DNA of 64,000 bases from contig PMWT01000058.1 in assembly GCA_003166025.1 (NCBI GenBank), positions 1-64,000 of the forward strand. Direction: 5' to 3'. Below are positions 17,668 to 25,137 of the stretch, piece after piece. The translations under genes were made by a program, and so were the position numbers. This DNA comes from Acidimicrobiaceae bacterium (GTDB lineage Bacteria; Actinomycetota; Acidimicrobiia; Acidimicrobiales; Palsa-688). The notes below the pieces were generated by a model. It was given only the letters and a program-made list of their open reading frames with translations, was not told the DNA's origin and did not search any database. The first letter of the stretch is position 1. Every line of letters starts with the position of its first letter.

Positions 17668-19068
17668 GTGCCCGACTTCAAACGGCTCTACCGTCCCCGG
17701 ACTACCTCGCACCGACCGCTGAGCACCGTGGGTGCCGGAAGCATCATCGCAGCGCTAGCCGCTGTCGCTTGGTACAGCCCGTCCGTGGGCACTATGGCCG
17801 CTTCCGCCTCCGCCGACCCGCCCGCAGGCTCCACCACCGCCGATTGCTACTCGGCGACCACCTGCTATACCCCTCACCAGCTCGAAGTGGCGTACGGCAT
17901 CCTGCCCTTGCTCGACCACGGCACGAACGGCGCCGGGGAATCTGTGGTGCTGCCGGAGCTGGCCGAGCCCCAGTTCCCGCTCCCGGTTAGCGACATCCGC
18001 CAGGACATGGCCGCGTTCGACAAGCTGTTCCAGCTTCCAACGGCGCACATCCGGGTTGTGACCACCCTCGCCCCCTCTGCATCGCCGTGGTTGGCGAACG
18101 GCGAGGAGGTGCTGGACACCCAAGTGGTACACGCCATTGCCCCCGGCGCCGCCATCGTTGAGGTCCTCGTCAATGGGAACTCCCTCGAAAACGCCGCCAG
18201 CGCGGTGGCAGCGTCGGTAGCTGCGGTGCGCCTCGGCAGCTCACTTGGTGGCGTTATCTCGATCAGTGCCGCCGGCCAGACCGGCGGGGAGAACTGCGAC
18301 AACCACGCCGAGGTGGCCGCTCTCCATGCCGCATTTCAGTTCGCCGCAGCTCACCACGTAACGGTGGTCGCTGCATCTGGTGACATCGGTGCCGCTGGTG
18401 AGCCCTGCCAGGTATATAAGGGCCTGATCGGCGGAGCATTTCCTCCGGTCAAGGAAGTCAACCTGCCCGCTTCGGACCCGCTGGTACTGGGCGCCGGTGG
18501 CACCAGTCTGACGGCCAGCCACGCCACGGGCGCCTATATCAGCGAGAGCGCATGGGGCCTGCCCTACGGGAGCCCGGGAACGCAGTTCCAGGCGTCGGGC
18601 GGTGGGACCAGCCATGTTTTCTCCCGGCCCAGTTACCAAAACGGCGTCACTGGGACCGCCGGGTACCGAGGCGTGCCCGATGTGGCCGCTGACGCCTCCC
18701 CGCATGACGGTATGGCCCTGGTATTAGCAGCAGGCGGCGGCAAGTACGTTGTCCGCAACAGTGGCGGGACGAGCACGTCGGCTCCCATTTGGGCCGGGAC
18801 AATTGCCTTGGCCGACCAGTATTCCGGTCGCCACCTAGGTTTTGTGAACGCCGGTATTTACCGCATCGGCCGGAGCTCCCAATATAAGCGGGCCTTTCAC
18901 GACGTCACCACGGGGGACAATTCCGTTAGCTTCCCGCCGAAGACGCTGATCGGCAACCAGGCCCACCCCGGCTGGGACGCAGTGACTGGATGGGGTAGCC
19001 CGGATGCGGCCGTACTGGTCCCGCTCCTGGAGCACGACGTTCACTCCGACGACGCTGTCGGGCTGTAG
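17668..19068 (+). CDS. Secreted S53 (sedolisin) family serine-carboxyl peptidase
   Basis: 466 residues. A long basic N-terminus with a hydrophobic segment (about 20-45) ends in ASASA, a likely signal peptide. Catalytic residues fit the sedolisin set: Glu146 and Asp150 in NGEEVLDTQVV, oxyanion Asp239 in ASGDIGAAG, and Ser369 in SGGTSTSAPIWAG. The C-terminal calcium region is seen in FHDVTTGDN and PGWDAVTGWGSP. The large N-terminal prodomain of classical kumamolisin-type enzymes is missing. Family members are acid-active endopeptidases. GTG start. Confidence 0.88.
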   Translation: MPDFKRLYRPRTTSHRPLSTVGAGSIIAALAAVAWYSPSVGTMAASASADPPAGSTTADCYSATTCYTPHQLEVAYGILPLLDHGTNGAGESVVLPELAEPQFPLPVSDIRQDMAAFDKLFQLPTAHIRVVTTLAPSASPWLANGEEVLDTQVVHAIAPGAAIVEVLVNGNSLENAASAVAASVAAVRLGSSLGGVISISAAGQTGGENCDNHAEVAALHAAFQFAAAHHVTVVAASGDIGAAGEPCQVYKGLIGGAFPPVKEVNLPASDPLVLGAGGTSLTASHATGAYISESAWGLPYGSPGTQFQASGGGTSHVFSRPSYQNGVTGTAGYRGVPDVAADASPHDGMALVLAAGGGKYVVRNSGGTSTSAPIWAGTIALADQYSGRHLGFVNAGIYRIGRSSQYKRAFHDVTTGDNSVSFPPKTLIGNQAHPGWDAVTGWGSPDAAVLVPLLEHDVHSDDAVGL

Positions 19069-19146
19069 GTTACGCCGCCAACGGCCACGCTCTGAACATA
19101 GCGCGCCGCCAAGGGCGTCCGCTCAAGGACCTGTCCCTGGGAGCTG

Positions 19147-19773
19147 TCAAGAGCCGTCGCGGAGGTCGCTTAAGCGCTCGCGCCTGAAGCGGACGTCGTC
19201 GAAGGCGACGACGCAGCCGTCACCGGTCGGCGACTGTGCCTCGAAGCCGATCGCCGCTGGCCCCGTGGGCCCGTCGATGCTGAAGAAGCGGACCATCCGC
19301 CAGGCCTTGCCGTCGAGGGAGGCGTGGTAGGCGAAGGCGTGGCTCACCCGGGAGACCCGCAGCCATACCGTCCGGCCGTCGACGACGAACGCGTTGGCGT
19401 CGTCGGAAACGCCGCGTGTTACCACCGAGACGACCATCGGCTCGCCGGCGGGGGAAAACTCAAAGCAAAGCTTGCCCCAATGGCGGTCGTCGACCCAAAC
19501 CAAGAGCACGCCGGCGTCGTAGGCCGAGGCGAACTCCACGGTGACGCGGGCGCTGAACTGGAAGTCACCGTCGGGGGGGATGCCGAGCAGGGTCGCCGCG
19601 TTGAGCATCGACTCGGCGTTGAGCTGAGTGCCCGCTCCTGGGTCTATGAAGATGTCGCTGTGGGGGAGCGCCGAGGCTGTCACCGTGGCGGGCGTCTCTG
19701 AGATCTTCCACGCCGCGTCGGACGACGGCGAGAGGCTGAAGGGCAGGCCCGGCACGGGCCAAGCGGTGGTCAT
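19147..19773 (-). CDS. DUF1349 family concanavalin-like protein
   Basis: 208 residues of a beta-sandwich DUF1349 protein, shown by SDIFIDPGAG near residue 40, DGDFQFSARVTVEF, YDAGVLLVWVDDRHWGKLC and a C-terminal VAFDDVRFR. Relatives are annotated as regulation-of-enolase-1 or carbohydrate-binding-like proteins, without a firm biochemical function. No signal peptide. Divergent from the flavodoxin gene and convergent with the peptidase gene. Confidence 0.83.
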   Translation of the reverse strand: MTTAWPVPGLPFSLSPSSDAAWKISETPATVTASALPHSDIFIDPGAGTQLNAESMLNAATLLGIPPDGDFQFSARVTVEFASAYDAGVLLVWVDDRHWGKLCFEFSPAGEPMVVSVVTRGVSDDANAFVVDGRTVWLRVSRVSHAFAYHASLDGKAWRMVRFFSIDGPTGPAAIGFEAQSPTGDGCVVAFDDVRFRRERLSDLRDGS

Positions 19774-19968
19774 GTCGTCTCCGTCTGTCGTCGGGTCATG
19801 GCGCTGTGCCCTCGGGCCCTGAGATGGCCTTATAGGCTGTGGAGTGAATCAAACTACATGGAACCAGATGACCATTTCGAGCATGACCGGAAGTTCTTAG
19901 CCTCGTCAGGACCAAAGGCCCTGGTCAGCGGGAGCCATCCGGGCCACGCTGGCTTGGAGGTGTTGGGG

Positions 19969-20607
19969 ATGAAGGCCGCCGTCGTTTACGAGAGCATGTT
20001 CGGGAACACGAAGATGATCGCTGAGGCGGTTGCTGACGGGCTCGCCCAGTCGGGCGCGGCACTCGATGTGGTTGTCAGACCAGTGACTGAGGCCATGCCC
20101 GAAGACCTTGTGGGCCTCGACTTCCTCGTTGTCGGAGGCCCAACTCATTTGCGCCGGATGACCTCTCGCCGGACCCGTGAGATGCGTGTCGGCTCCCGAG
20201 CCACCTCGTCGTCGAGGAGTAGCAATGACTCTGAAGAGTGGGCCCAAGTGGCAGCGACGGGCGTGCGTGAGTGGCTGGCCAGCATCTCCGATGTCGCAAC
20301 AACCAAGCGAGCCGCCGTGTTCGACACCCGCCTACGTTATTTTCCAGCAGACGGTGCTGCCCCGCTGATCGCGCGCTGTCTTCGCGCTCGTGGGTACCGG
20401 GTTGAGGCGGTACCCCGCGGTTTCTTGGTCGAGAGCGCGCTAGGGCCCATAGTGAAGGGCGAGACCGAGCGGGCAAAGGTATGGGGAATGGCACTGGGCG
20501 ACCAGCTCCTGGCGCCGTGCACGTGCCGAGGCGACGCTGCTCCACCGCGCGTGGGCCGCAGTTTTCGGATGTCACTTGGCCAGGCCCGTTGGGGGATTGC
20601 CCCGTAA
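19969..20607 (+). CDS. Flavodoxin-domain protein
   Basis: 212 residues from the ATG at 19969, where GGAGG precedes and the flavodoxin fold starts: MKAAVVYESMFGNTKMIAEA is the FMN phosphate loop. FLVVGGPTHLRRM forms the second FMN loop. C-terminal part KRAAVFDTRL and GYRVEAVPRGFLVE complete the alpha/beta fold, and GETERAKVWGMALG ends it. An open frame continues 57 codons upstream but has no protein-like features. It probably carries electrons or senses redox state; the partner is unknown. Convergent with the ModB-like gene. Confidence 0.85.
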   Translation: MKAAVVYESMFGNTKMIAEAVADGLAQSGAALDVVVRPVTEAMPEDLVGLDFLVVGGPTHLRRMTSRRTREMRVGSRATSSSRSSNDSEEWAQVAATGVREWLASISDVATTKRAAVFDTRLRYFPADGAAPLIARCLRARGYRVEAVPRGFLVESALGPIVKGETERAKVWGMALGDQLLAPCTCRGDAAPPRVGRSFRMSLGQARWGIAP

Positions 20608-20634
20608 GCAGCGGTGCTGGCTAGTTGCCCCCTT

Positions 20635-21342
20635 TCACCATGGCTTGACCTTGCCGAGGCGGCTGACGCCGAAGAGTATGCCAAATGCTACGGCGAGTTG
20701 GACCAGCGCCAGCACCATCGCTTGTTCGTGCGAACCGAAGAAGACGGCGTTGTAAAGCGCGATCGGCATAGTCGTTGCTATTGGCACCGATCCCGCGACG
20801 ATCATGGTCGCTCCGAAGTCCCCCAAGGCCCGGCCGAATGCCATCACGACACCGGCGACGACGCCACGCCGCGCCAGCGGCAATGTGACGAGCAGCGCGA
20901 TCCGCCATTGAGGCAGCCCCATAGCCCGAGCGGCCTGCTCGAAGCGCGGGTCGACACCGGAGATCGCGGCTCGTGAAAAGCGCAGGCAGTAGGGGAACGA
21001 CTCGACGATCTGTGCCACGACGATCCCGGTGAACGTGAAGGTGAGCGGGTGGCCGAAGAGGCGCACCTCAGCGCTGCGGATGGGCCCGGGACCTCCCAAT
21101 TGTGTGAGGAGGTACCACCCGACGACGGTGGGCGGGAGCGCCATGGGCAGGCTGAACACGGTCTCGATAGCGCCTCGCCCAGGAAAACAGCCTTTGGCGA
21201 GAAGGAACCCGAGCGCGCACCCGACGACCGCCACGACGAGCGTCGCCTCGAGGGCGGCATGCAGGGAGACCGATAGTGGGCCCCAGACCCAGGGCGGTAT
21301 ACCGAGCGCGTTCAGCCACGAGTGCGGGACCAGTCCGTTCAC
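20635..21342 (-). CDS. ModB-like ABC transporter permease (second copy)
   Basis: 235 residues from the GTG at 21342, which overlaps the ATPase stop (GTGA). Five to six membrane segments. The permease signature is GRALGDFGATMIVAGSVPIA, very like molybdate permease ModB, and GLPQWRIALLVTLPLARRGV is the EAA-type ATPase contact. A different ModB-like permease is encoded on the other side of the ATPase, so the channel is probably a heterodimer. Substrate predicted as molybdate, tungstate or a related oxyanion. Confidence 0.86.
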   Translation of the reverse strand: MNGLVPHSWLNALGIPPWVWGPLSVSLHAALEATLVVAVVGCALGFLLAKGCFPGRGAIETVFSLPMALPPTVVGWYLLTQLGGPGPIRSAEVRLFGHPLTFTFTGIVVAQIVESFPYCLRFSRAAISGVDPRFEQAARAMGLPQWRIALLVTLPLARRGVVAGVVMAFGRALGDFGATMIVAGSVPIATTMPIALYNAVFFGSHEQAMVLALVQLAVAFGILFGVSRLGKVKPW

Positions 21343-22058
21343 GCTCGTCCGGTGCTCTCCGGTGCCCCCGACGCAGGTCCCGGGCATACGGGACGGTCGA
21401 CGACGCGGGCCCCGGTCACCCGCCCGTGGTTGTAGCCGATAATGACGTCACCGAGCTCCTCGGCTTCCTCGGCATCGTGGGTCACCAGCACCGCCGGGAC
21501 GCTCGACGAAATGATCACCCCTCGGATAAGTTCCCTCAGCTCACGGCGCACCTCGGCGTCGAGGGCCGAGAGCGGCTCGTCGAGCAAGATCAGTGCCGGG
21601 TCGCCGGCGAGCCCGCGGGCCAGGGCCACTCGTTGGCGTTGGCCACCCGACAGAGATCCCGGTCGGCGGTCGGCCAATCCTTCCGCTCCGACCCGTTCGA
21701 GCCAAGAGCGAGCGACGGCGCGTCGTGCCCGGCGCCCCCTGGTCTGACGGACGGCGAGGGCCACGTTGTCGATAACCGAGCGGTGGGGCAGCAGTAGACC
21801 GTCCTGGAAGACCATGCCGACGCGACGCTTTTGGGTGCTGACGTAGGTACGGCGGGAACAGTCCGTTACGACGTGACCGTTGATGGTGATGGTGCCGCTA
21901 TCGGGACGGATGAGGCCTGCGATCAGCGCCAGGGTCAACGACTTCCCGGCTCCTGATGGGCCGAACAGTACCGACATCCCTGACTCCACGGTGAACGCAA
22001 CGTCGAGGTTGAACTCGCCGATCTGACGAGCGACCGCAAGCTCAAGCGCGGCCGTCAT
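21339..22058 (-). CDS. ModC-like ABC transporter ATPase
   Basis: 239 residues from the ATG at 22058, which overlaps the upstream permease stop (ATGA); a longer open frame upstream is out-of-frame permease. Walker A is GPSGAGKS, signature LSGGQRQRVALARGLAG, Walker B LILLDEPLSALD, switch His in VLVTHDAEEAEELGD. It ends soon after the ATPase core, so it lacks the C-terminal Mop/TOBE molybdate-sensing domain that makes typical ModC about 350 residues long. It energises the import complex. Confidence 0.9.
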   Translation of the reverse strand: MTAALELAVARQIGEFNLDVAFTVESGMSVLFGPSGAGKSLTLALIAGLIRPDSGTITINGHVVTDCSRRTYVSTQKRRVGMVFQDGLLLPHRSVIDNVALAVRQTRGRRARRAVARSWLERVGAEGLADRRPGSLSGGQRQRVALARGLAGDPALILLDEPLSALDAEVRRELRELIRGVIISSSVPAVLVTHDAEEAEELGDVIIGYNHGRVTGARVVDRPVCPGPASGAPESTGRA

Positions 22059-22840
22059 GACCGGCTCCGACCGAGCAGGCCGACGCCGGTCATAGCGATG
22101 ATGGCCATCAAGACGAGGATCAGCAACATCGTGTCCCGCTCGGGGGTGGTGAAGGAGTCGAGGATGGCGAGCGACATCGTGCGAGTCCTGCCGTTGATGT
22201 CCCCACCGATCATGAGCGTGGCCCCGTACTCGCCGAGGGCACGTGCGCACCCGATCGTGAGCCCGGCGGCGGTCCCGCGTCGAGCAAGCGGAAGTGTGAC
22301 CTGTAAGGCGACTCGCCAGTTGGGCAGGCCCATCGTCCGCGCCGCCTGCTCGAGCGCTGGGTCGACCCCTGCTATGGCCGAGCGCGCGGCCCGCAAGCAA
22401 AACGGGTACGCGGCCACCGCCGCGGCAATTATGCACCCCCAGACGTTGTAGACGAACACGTGGCCGGTCACACGGGTCAAGAACCCTCCGACCTGGGTGC
22501 CCGGGGAGAGCACTTCGAGCAGGTAGTAGCCAATGACCGTAGGCGGGAGGATGATGGGAAGGCTCCCGACCGTTTCGAGCACGTCCCGTCCCGGGAAGTG
22601 GCCCTTCGCAAGCATGTACCCTGAGGCGACGCCCGTGACCCCGGCGATCACAATTGCCGCGGATGCGACGCGCAGCGAAAGGAAAAAAGGCCCAGAAACG
22701 ATGTCCCAGTAGGCGATGTAACGGGCCAGGAGATGAGCGGCACCGAACCCGAGCCCAAAGCCCACCAGCACGACGACTGAGATGACGACGGCCCTTTTCC
22801 TCTTGTCGAGGGCCGGCGCGGCTTTGGGCTCCCGCTCCAC
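22055..22840 (-). CDS. ModB-like ABC transporter permease (first copy)
   Basis: 261 residues, about six membrane segments. Signature CARALGEYGATLMIGGDINGR, and LPIILPPTVIGYYLLE is shared with ModB proteins. The ATPase-contact helix is GLPNWRVALQVTLPLARRG. It resembles the permease at 20635-21342 in the same motifs but has an additional N-terminal charged segment. GTG start, 20 bases after the end of the ModA-like gene. Confidence 0.87.
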   Translation of the reverse strand: MEREPKAAPALDKRKRAVVISVVVLVGFGLGFGAAHLLARYIAYWDIVSGPFFLSLRVASAAIVIAGVTGVASGYMLAKGHFPGRDVLETVGSLPIILPPTVIGYYLLEVLSPGTQVGGFLTRVTGHVFVYNVWGCIIAAAVAAYPFCLRAARSAIAGVDPALEQAARTMGLPNWRVALQVTLPLARRGTAAGLTIGCARALGEYGATLMIGGDINGRTRTMSLAILDSFTTPERDTMLLILVLMAIIAMTGVGLLGRSRS

Positions 22841-22860
22841 TAGCGGATGTTGTGTGTCAG

Positions 22861-24372
22861 CTAACTGATGGGGTCATATCCGAAGGCGGCTAGTACCGCC
22901 TGCCCCTTGGAGGAAAGCAAGTACTGGATGAACGCAAGGGCGGCTTTACCGTCGGGGCTGGTGAGGTCCGTTGCTGCGCTCTGAGCTTGGTCGTCGTTCT
23001 CGACGACCACCCATTGCCTGATCGGTTGGTAGTACCCGTGCTCGCCTACAAGGGTCTTTGGGCTATCGGCGCCGTCCTTCCCGAAGGTCCCGGAGCTGAT
23101 GTCGGCCGCCACATTGTCGTGCATACCGGCAACGTAGTTTCTATCCGTGCAAGGCTCAGCGCTGGCGATGTTGGTCTTCCAGCCGTTCGACACGGTGGCG
23201 TCGGAGACGTCCGCCACGCCGCACGCGGGCACCTCTGCCCAAAAGTCGGTGTCGTTACCTGCGGGAGAGACCTCGAACGACTTCGGCAGGAGCGCGATCT
23301 GCGAGGTGCCGGCGACGACGCTGTCCTGGGTGTAGGTCACGTTATCGCCGAAAATGACCGGCAGCGAGGGATCGGAATAGTTCCCGTTCCCGTTCTGGCC
23401 TCCCGACGAGGGGCTCGTGGTGTTGTAGTTGTCCAAGCTGGAGCCCTTGCCTGTTATGCGGTCGATCTCCGCGCAGGCCTGGTCCGAGGCCTTCGCACCC
23501 AGGGCCTTGTCGGCGTTGGCGTGGTAGTACTGGGTGGCCGCTACGTAGAGAGCCTCCATGCCAGCGAGCCCGTAGGGCGCGTTCGGCGCCACCGGCGACG
23601 GCCCGCAGCCAGTGTCTGCGAAGGTCCAGCCGTTCTTCGGGTCGGCAATGGCAAGGTACCCACCGGTGTTATGAGCGGCTGTGCCCCCGTAGGACTTTTT
23701 TGTATGGGCGAGCAGGTCGCTCCAAACCTGGGCCATGGTGTACGGCGCCTCTTTTGTGCCAGTCTTGGTGAAATAGCCGCCAACAGGCTTCGCACAGGCG
23801 GGAGCGCCTTGTGCCGGCGCCAACGTCTTCCCACCGCTCCTGCAGGAGACGATCACCAGGCGCCCGGTGGTGTACTGGGCGCGGGTGGCCCCGATACCAG
23901 GACAAGCCATGCCGTTGTTGTTACCACCATTTGGGGCGGAGTACGCGGTCGAATGCGAATCGATGCACTTGCCCACGGTGTTCTTCGGCACCGCCCCCGG
24001 GTTCGATGCCGCGGGAGAGCCGTAAGGGACCGTGTTGTCGACGTTGGCCTCGTCAGCCGATGCGAACAATGCGTCGCCGGCCGGCGAGTTGCCGGTGCCG
24101 TCCGATGCGTAATCCGCGCCGCCGTCGATCACTCCGGCGAGGTGGCCCGACCCCCCGAAACTGAATGTGACGCTGTTGCCGCCGTTGGCGGTCTGAACGA
24201 AGTTCTGGGTCATGAAGTCGAACGCCGGTTCGGTGTTCGACGCGGCCAGGAACGTTGTGCCGGTTGACTGGGCCGACGCCGGACCGGCACCAACCCCTAC
24301 TGCACCAGGCAGGACGGCTACAACCAGCCACGATGCACATACGAGCCTGGGCAATGAGAGCTTCTTGGACAA
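22861..24372 (-). CDS. ModA-like oxyanion-binding protein with large Cys-containing insertions
   Basis: 503 residues from the TTG at 24372, chosen because AAAGGGGG lies just upstream. Signal peptide ends PASA-Q near residue 34. ModA-type blocks appear in order: FLAASNTEPAFDFM, VTFSFGGSGHLAGVI, FASADEANVDN, YLAIADPKNG, LPVIFGDNVTYTQDSV and the C-terminal AFIQYLLSSKGQAVLAAFGY. ModA is normally about 230-260 residues. The extra sequence sits between these blocks and holds eight cysteines (in GKCIDS, MACPG, VSCRS, PACAKP, DTGCGPS, DQACAE, PACGVAD, AEPCTDR), enough for four disulfides. Ligand predicted molybdate-like, but the insertions could change it. Confidence 0.8.
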   Translation of the reverse strand: MSKKLSLPRLVCASWLVVAVLPGAVGVGAGPASAQSTGTTFLAASNTEPAFDFMTQNFVQTANGGNSVTFSFGGSGHLAGVIDGGADYASDGTGNSPAGDALFASADEANVDNTVPYGSPAASNPGAVPKNTVGKCIDSHSTAYSAPNGGNNNGMACPGIGATRAQYTTGRLVIVSCRSGGKTLAPAQGAPACAKPVGGYFTKTGTKEAPYTMAQVWSDLLAHTKKSYGGTAAHNTGGYLAIADPKNGWTFADTGCGPSPVAPNAPYGLAGMEALYVAATQYYHANADKALGAKASDQACAEIDRITGKGSSLDNYNTTSPSSGGQNGNGNYSDPSLPVIFGDNVTYTQDSVVAGTSQIALLPKSFEVSPAGNDTDFWAEVPACGVADVSDATVSNGWKTNIASAEPCTDRNYVAGMHDNVAADISSGTFGKDGADSPKTLVGEHGYYQPIRQWVVVENDDQAQSAATDLTSPDGKAALAFIQYLLSSKGQAVLAAFGYDPIS

Positions 24373-24445
24373 CCGAGTGCCCCCTTTCCGTGTGCGGCCA
24401 GACGCGTACAAAGAGACGTCAGATCGCCCTGAGCTTAGGTACCAT

Positions 24446-24505
24446 CCTTGCTTTGGTCAAGGCAGACTTGCTCTGGTCAAGACAGCCCTTCTGACGTTAA
24501 GGCAG
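24446..24505 (-). promoter_or_regulatory. Three tandem 20-bp repeats upstream of the ModA-like gene
   Basis: Three head-to-tail units of exactly 20 bp at 24446-24465, 24466-24485 and 24486-24505. The first two differ at four positions and share CTTGCT, TGGTCAAG and CAG; the third is more diverged but keeps AAGGCAG in register. The block lies 74-133 bases before the ModA-like start. A two-helical-turn period suggests cooperative binding by a regulator, the XRE/PBP protein at 25138 being the obvious candidate. Confidence 0.65.
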
Positions 24506-24642
24506 CTCTGAGGGTCCCCGGCTGGCTGCGAGCGGGGCTGGGAGCCCGGGTGGGTGAAGGGCCAACGCCCACGACCGAGCGGTCTAGCGGCTGTGGTCGG
24601 ACGGCGTTCCCGCGCCCGGTGGAGCCTGTCCGGGGCGTCGCT

Positions 24643-24963
24643 TCAGCCCGCCGGCGATTGGTAAGCAGGGGAGCCAATAACGATTGTACCGCAGCCCGTC
24701 CCGGGTATGTACACAACGGAATTGTAGACGGGCTTGTGCGCGAGAAGCCCTTCATCCTCAAGCGTTGAAAGCGACGCGTACTTGCCGTACTTGGAACAGC
24801 TCGCCTTCTCCGCCCGCATAATTATCGCGCTCTCGGATGCGATGGCGCCGGTCGTCCCTTTGTTTGTGGTGGCCCCCGCCAGCACGTAGACCGCGAAACC
24901 CGTGATGAAAGAAAGTACGAGCAAAAAGCCAAGAAGGTGGCCAAATGAGAGTTTGTGGGACAT
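24643..24963 (-). CDS. Small single-pass membrane protein, pilin-like
   Basis: 106 residues from the ATG at 24963, which has GAGAGG upstream; the much longer open frame to 25770 is a shadow of the regulator gene. One membrane segment (about 9-30, GHLLGFLLVLSFITGFAVYV) is followed by an outside domain of about 75 residues. Two cysteines there (KASCSKYG and GTGCGTIV) could form a disulfide. The pattern SAIIMRAEKASCSKYGKYAS followed by LSTLEDEGLL resembles type IV pilin or pseudopilin subunits, but there is no prepilin peptidase site. It is divergent from the regulator and precedes the ModA-like operon. Function unknown. Confidence 0.75.
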   Translation of the reverse strand: MSHKLSFGHLLGFLLVLSFITGFAVYVLAGATTNKGTTGAIASESAIIMRAEKASCSKYGKYASLSTLEDEGLLAHKPVYNSVVYIPGTGCGTIVIGSPAYQSPAG

Positions 24964-25137
24964 CAAAACGTTTCCTCTCAACCACGCGCTGGCGTAAAGG
25001 ACCAAAGATACCATCCGGGGCCCTTTATGACCCGGGCCCCCTGTAGTGGGGGATGGCCTCACCGCTTGCCGTCCCGCGCTTACCTGGGGACCGGCCGCGT
25101 CCGCACGGTCTCCCGGCGTTCGTGGCATCCTGAACAG

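Noticed and set aside
22861-24372. Phosphate-binding protein PstS as identity of the large binding protein
   Set aside because: The block order (SFGGSGHLA, FASADEAN, C-terminal SSKGQAVLAAFGY) and the ModB-like permeases fit ModA better; PstS-type motifs and PstB/PhoU genes are absent.
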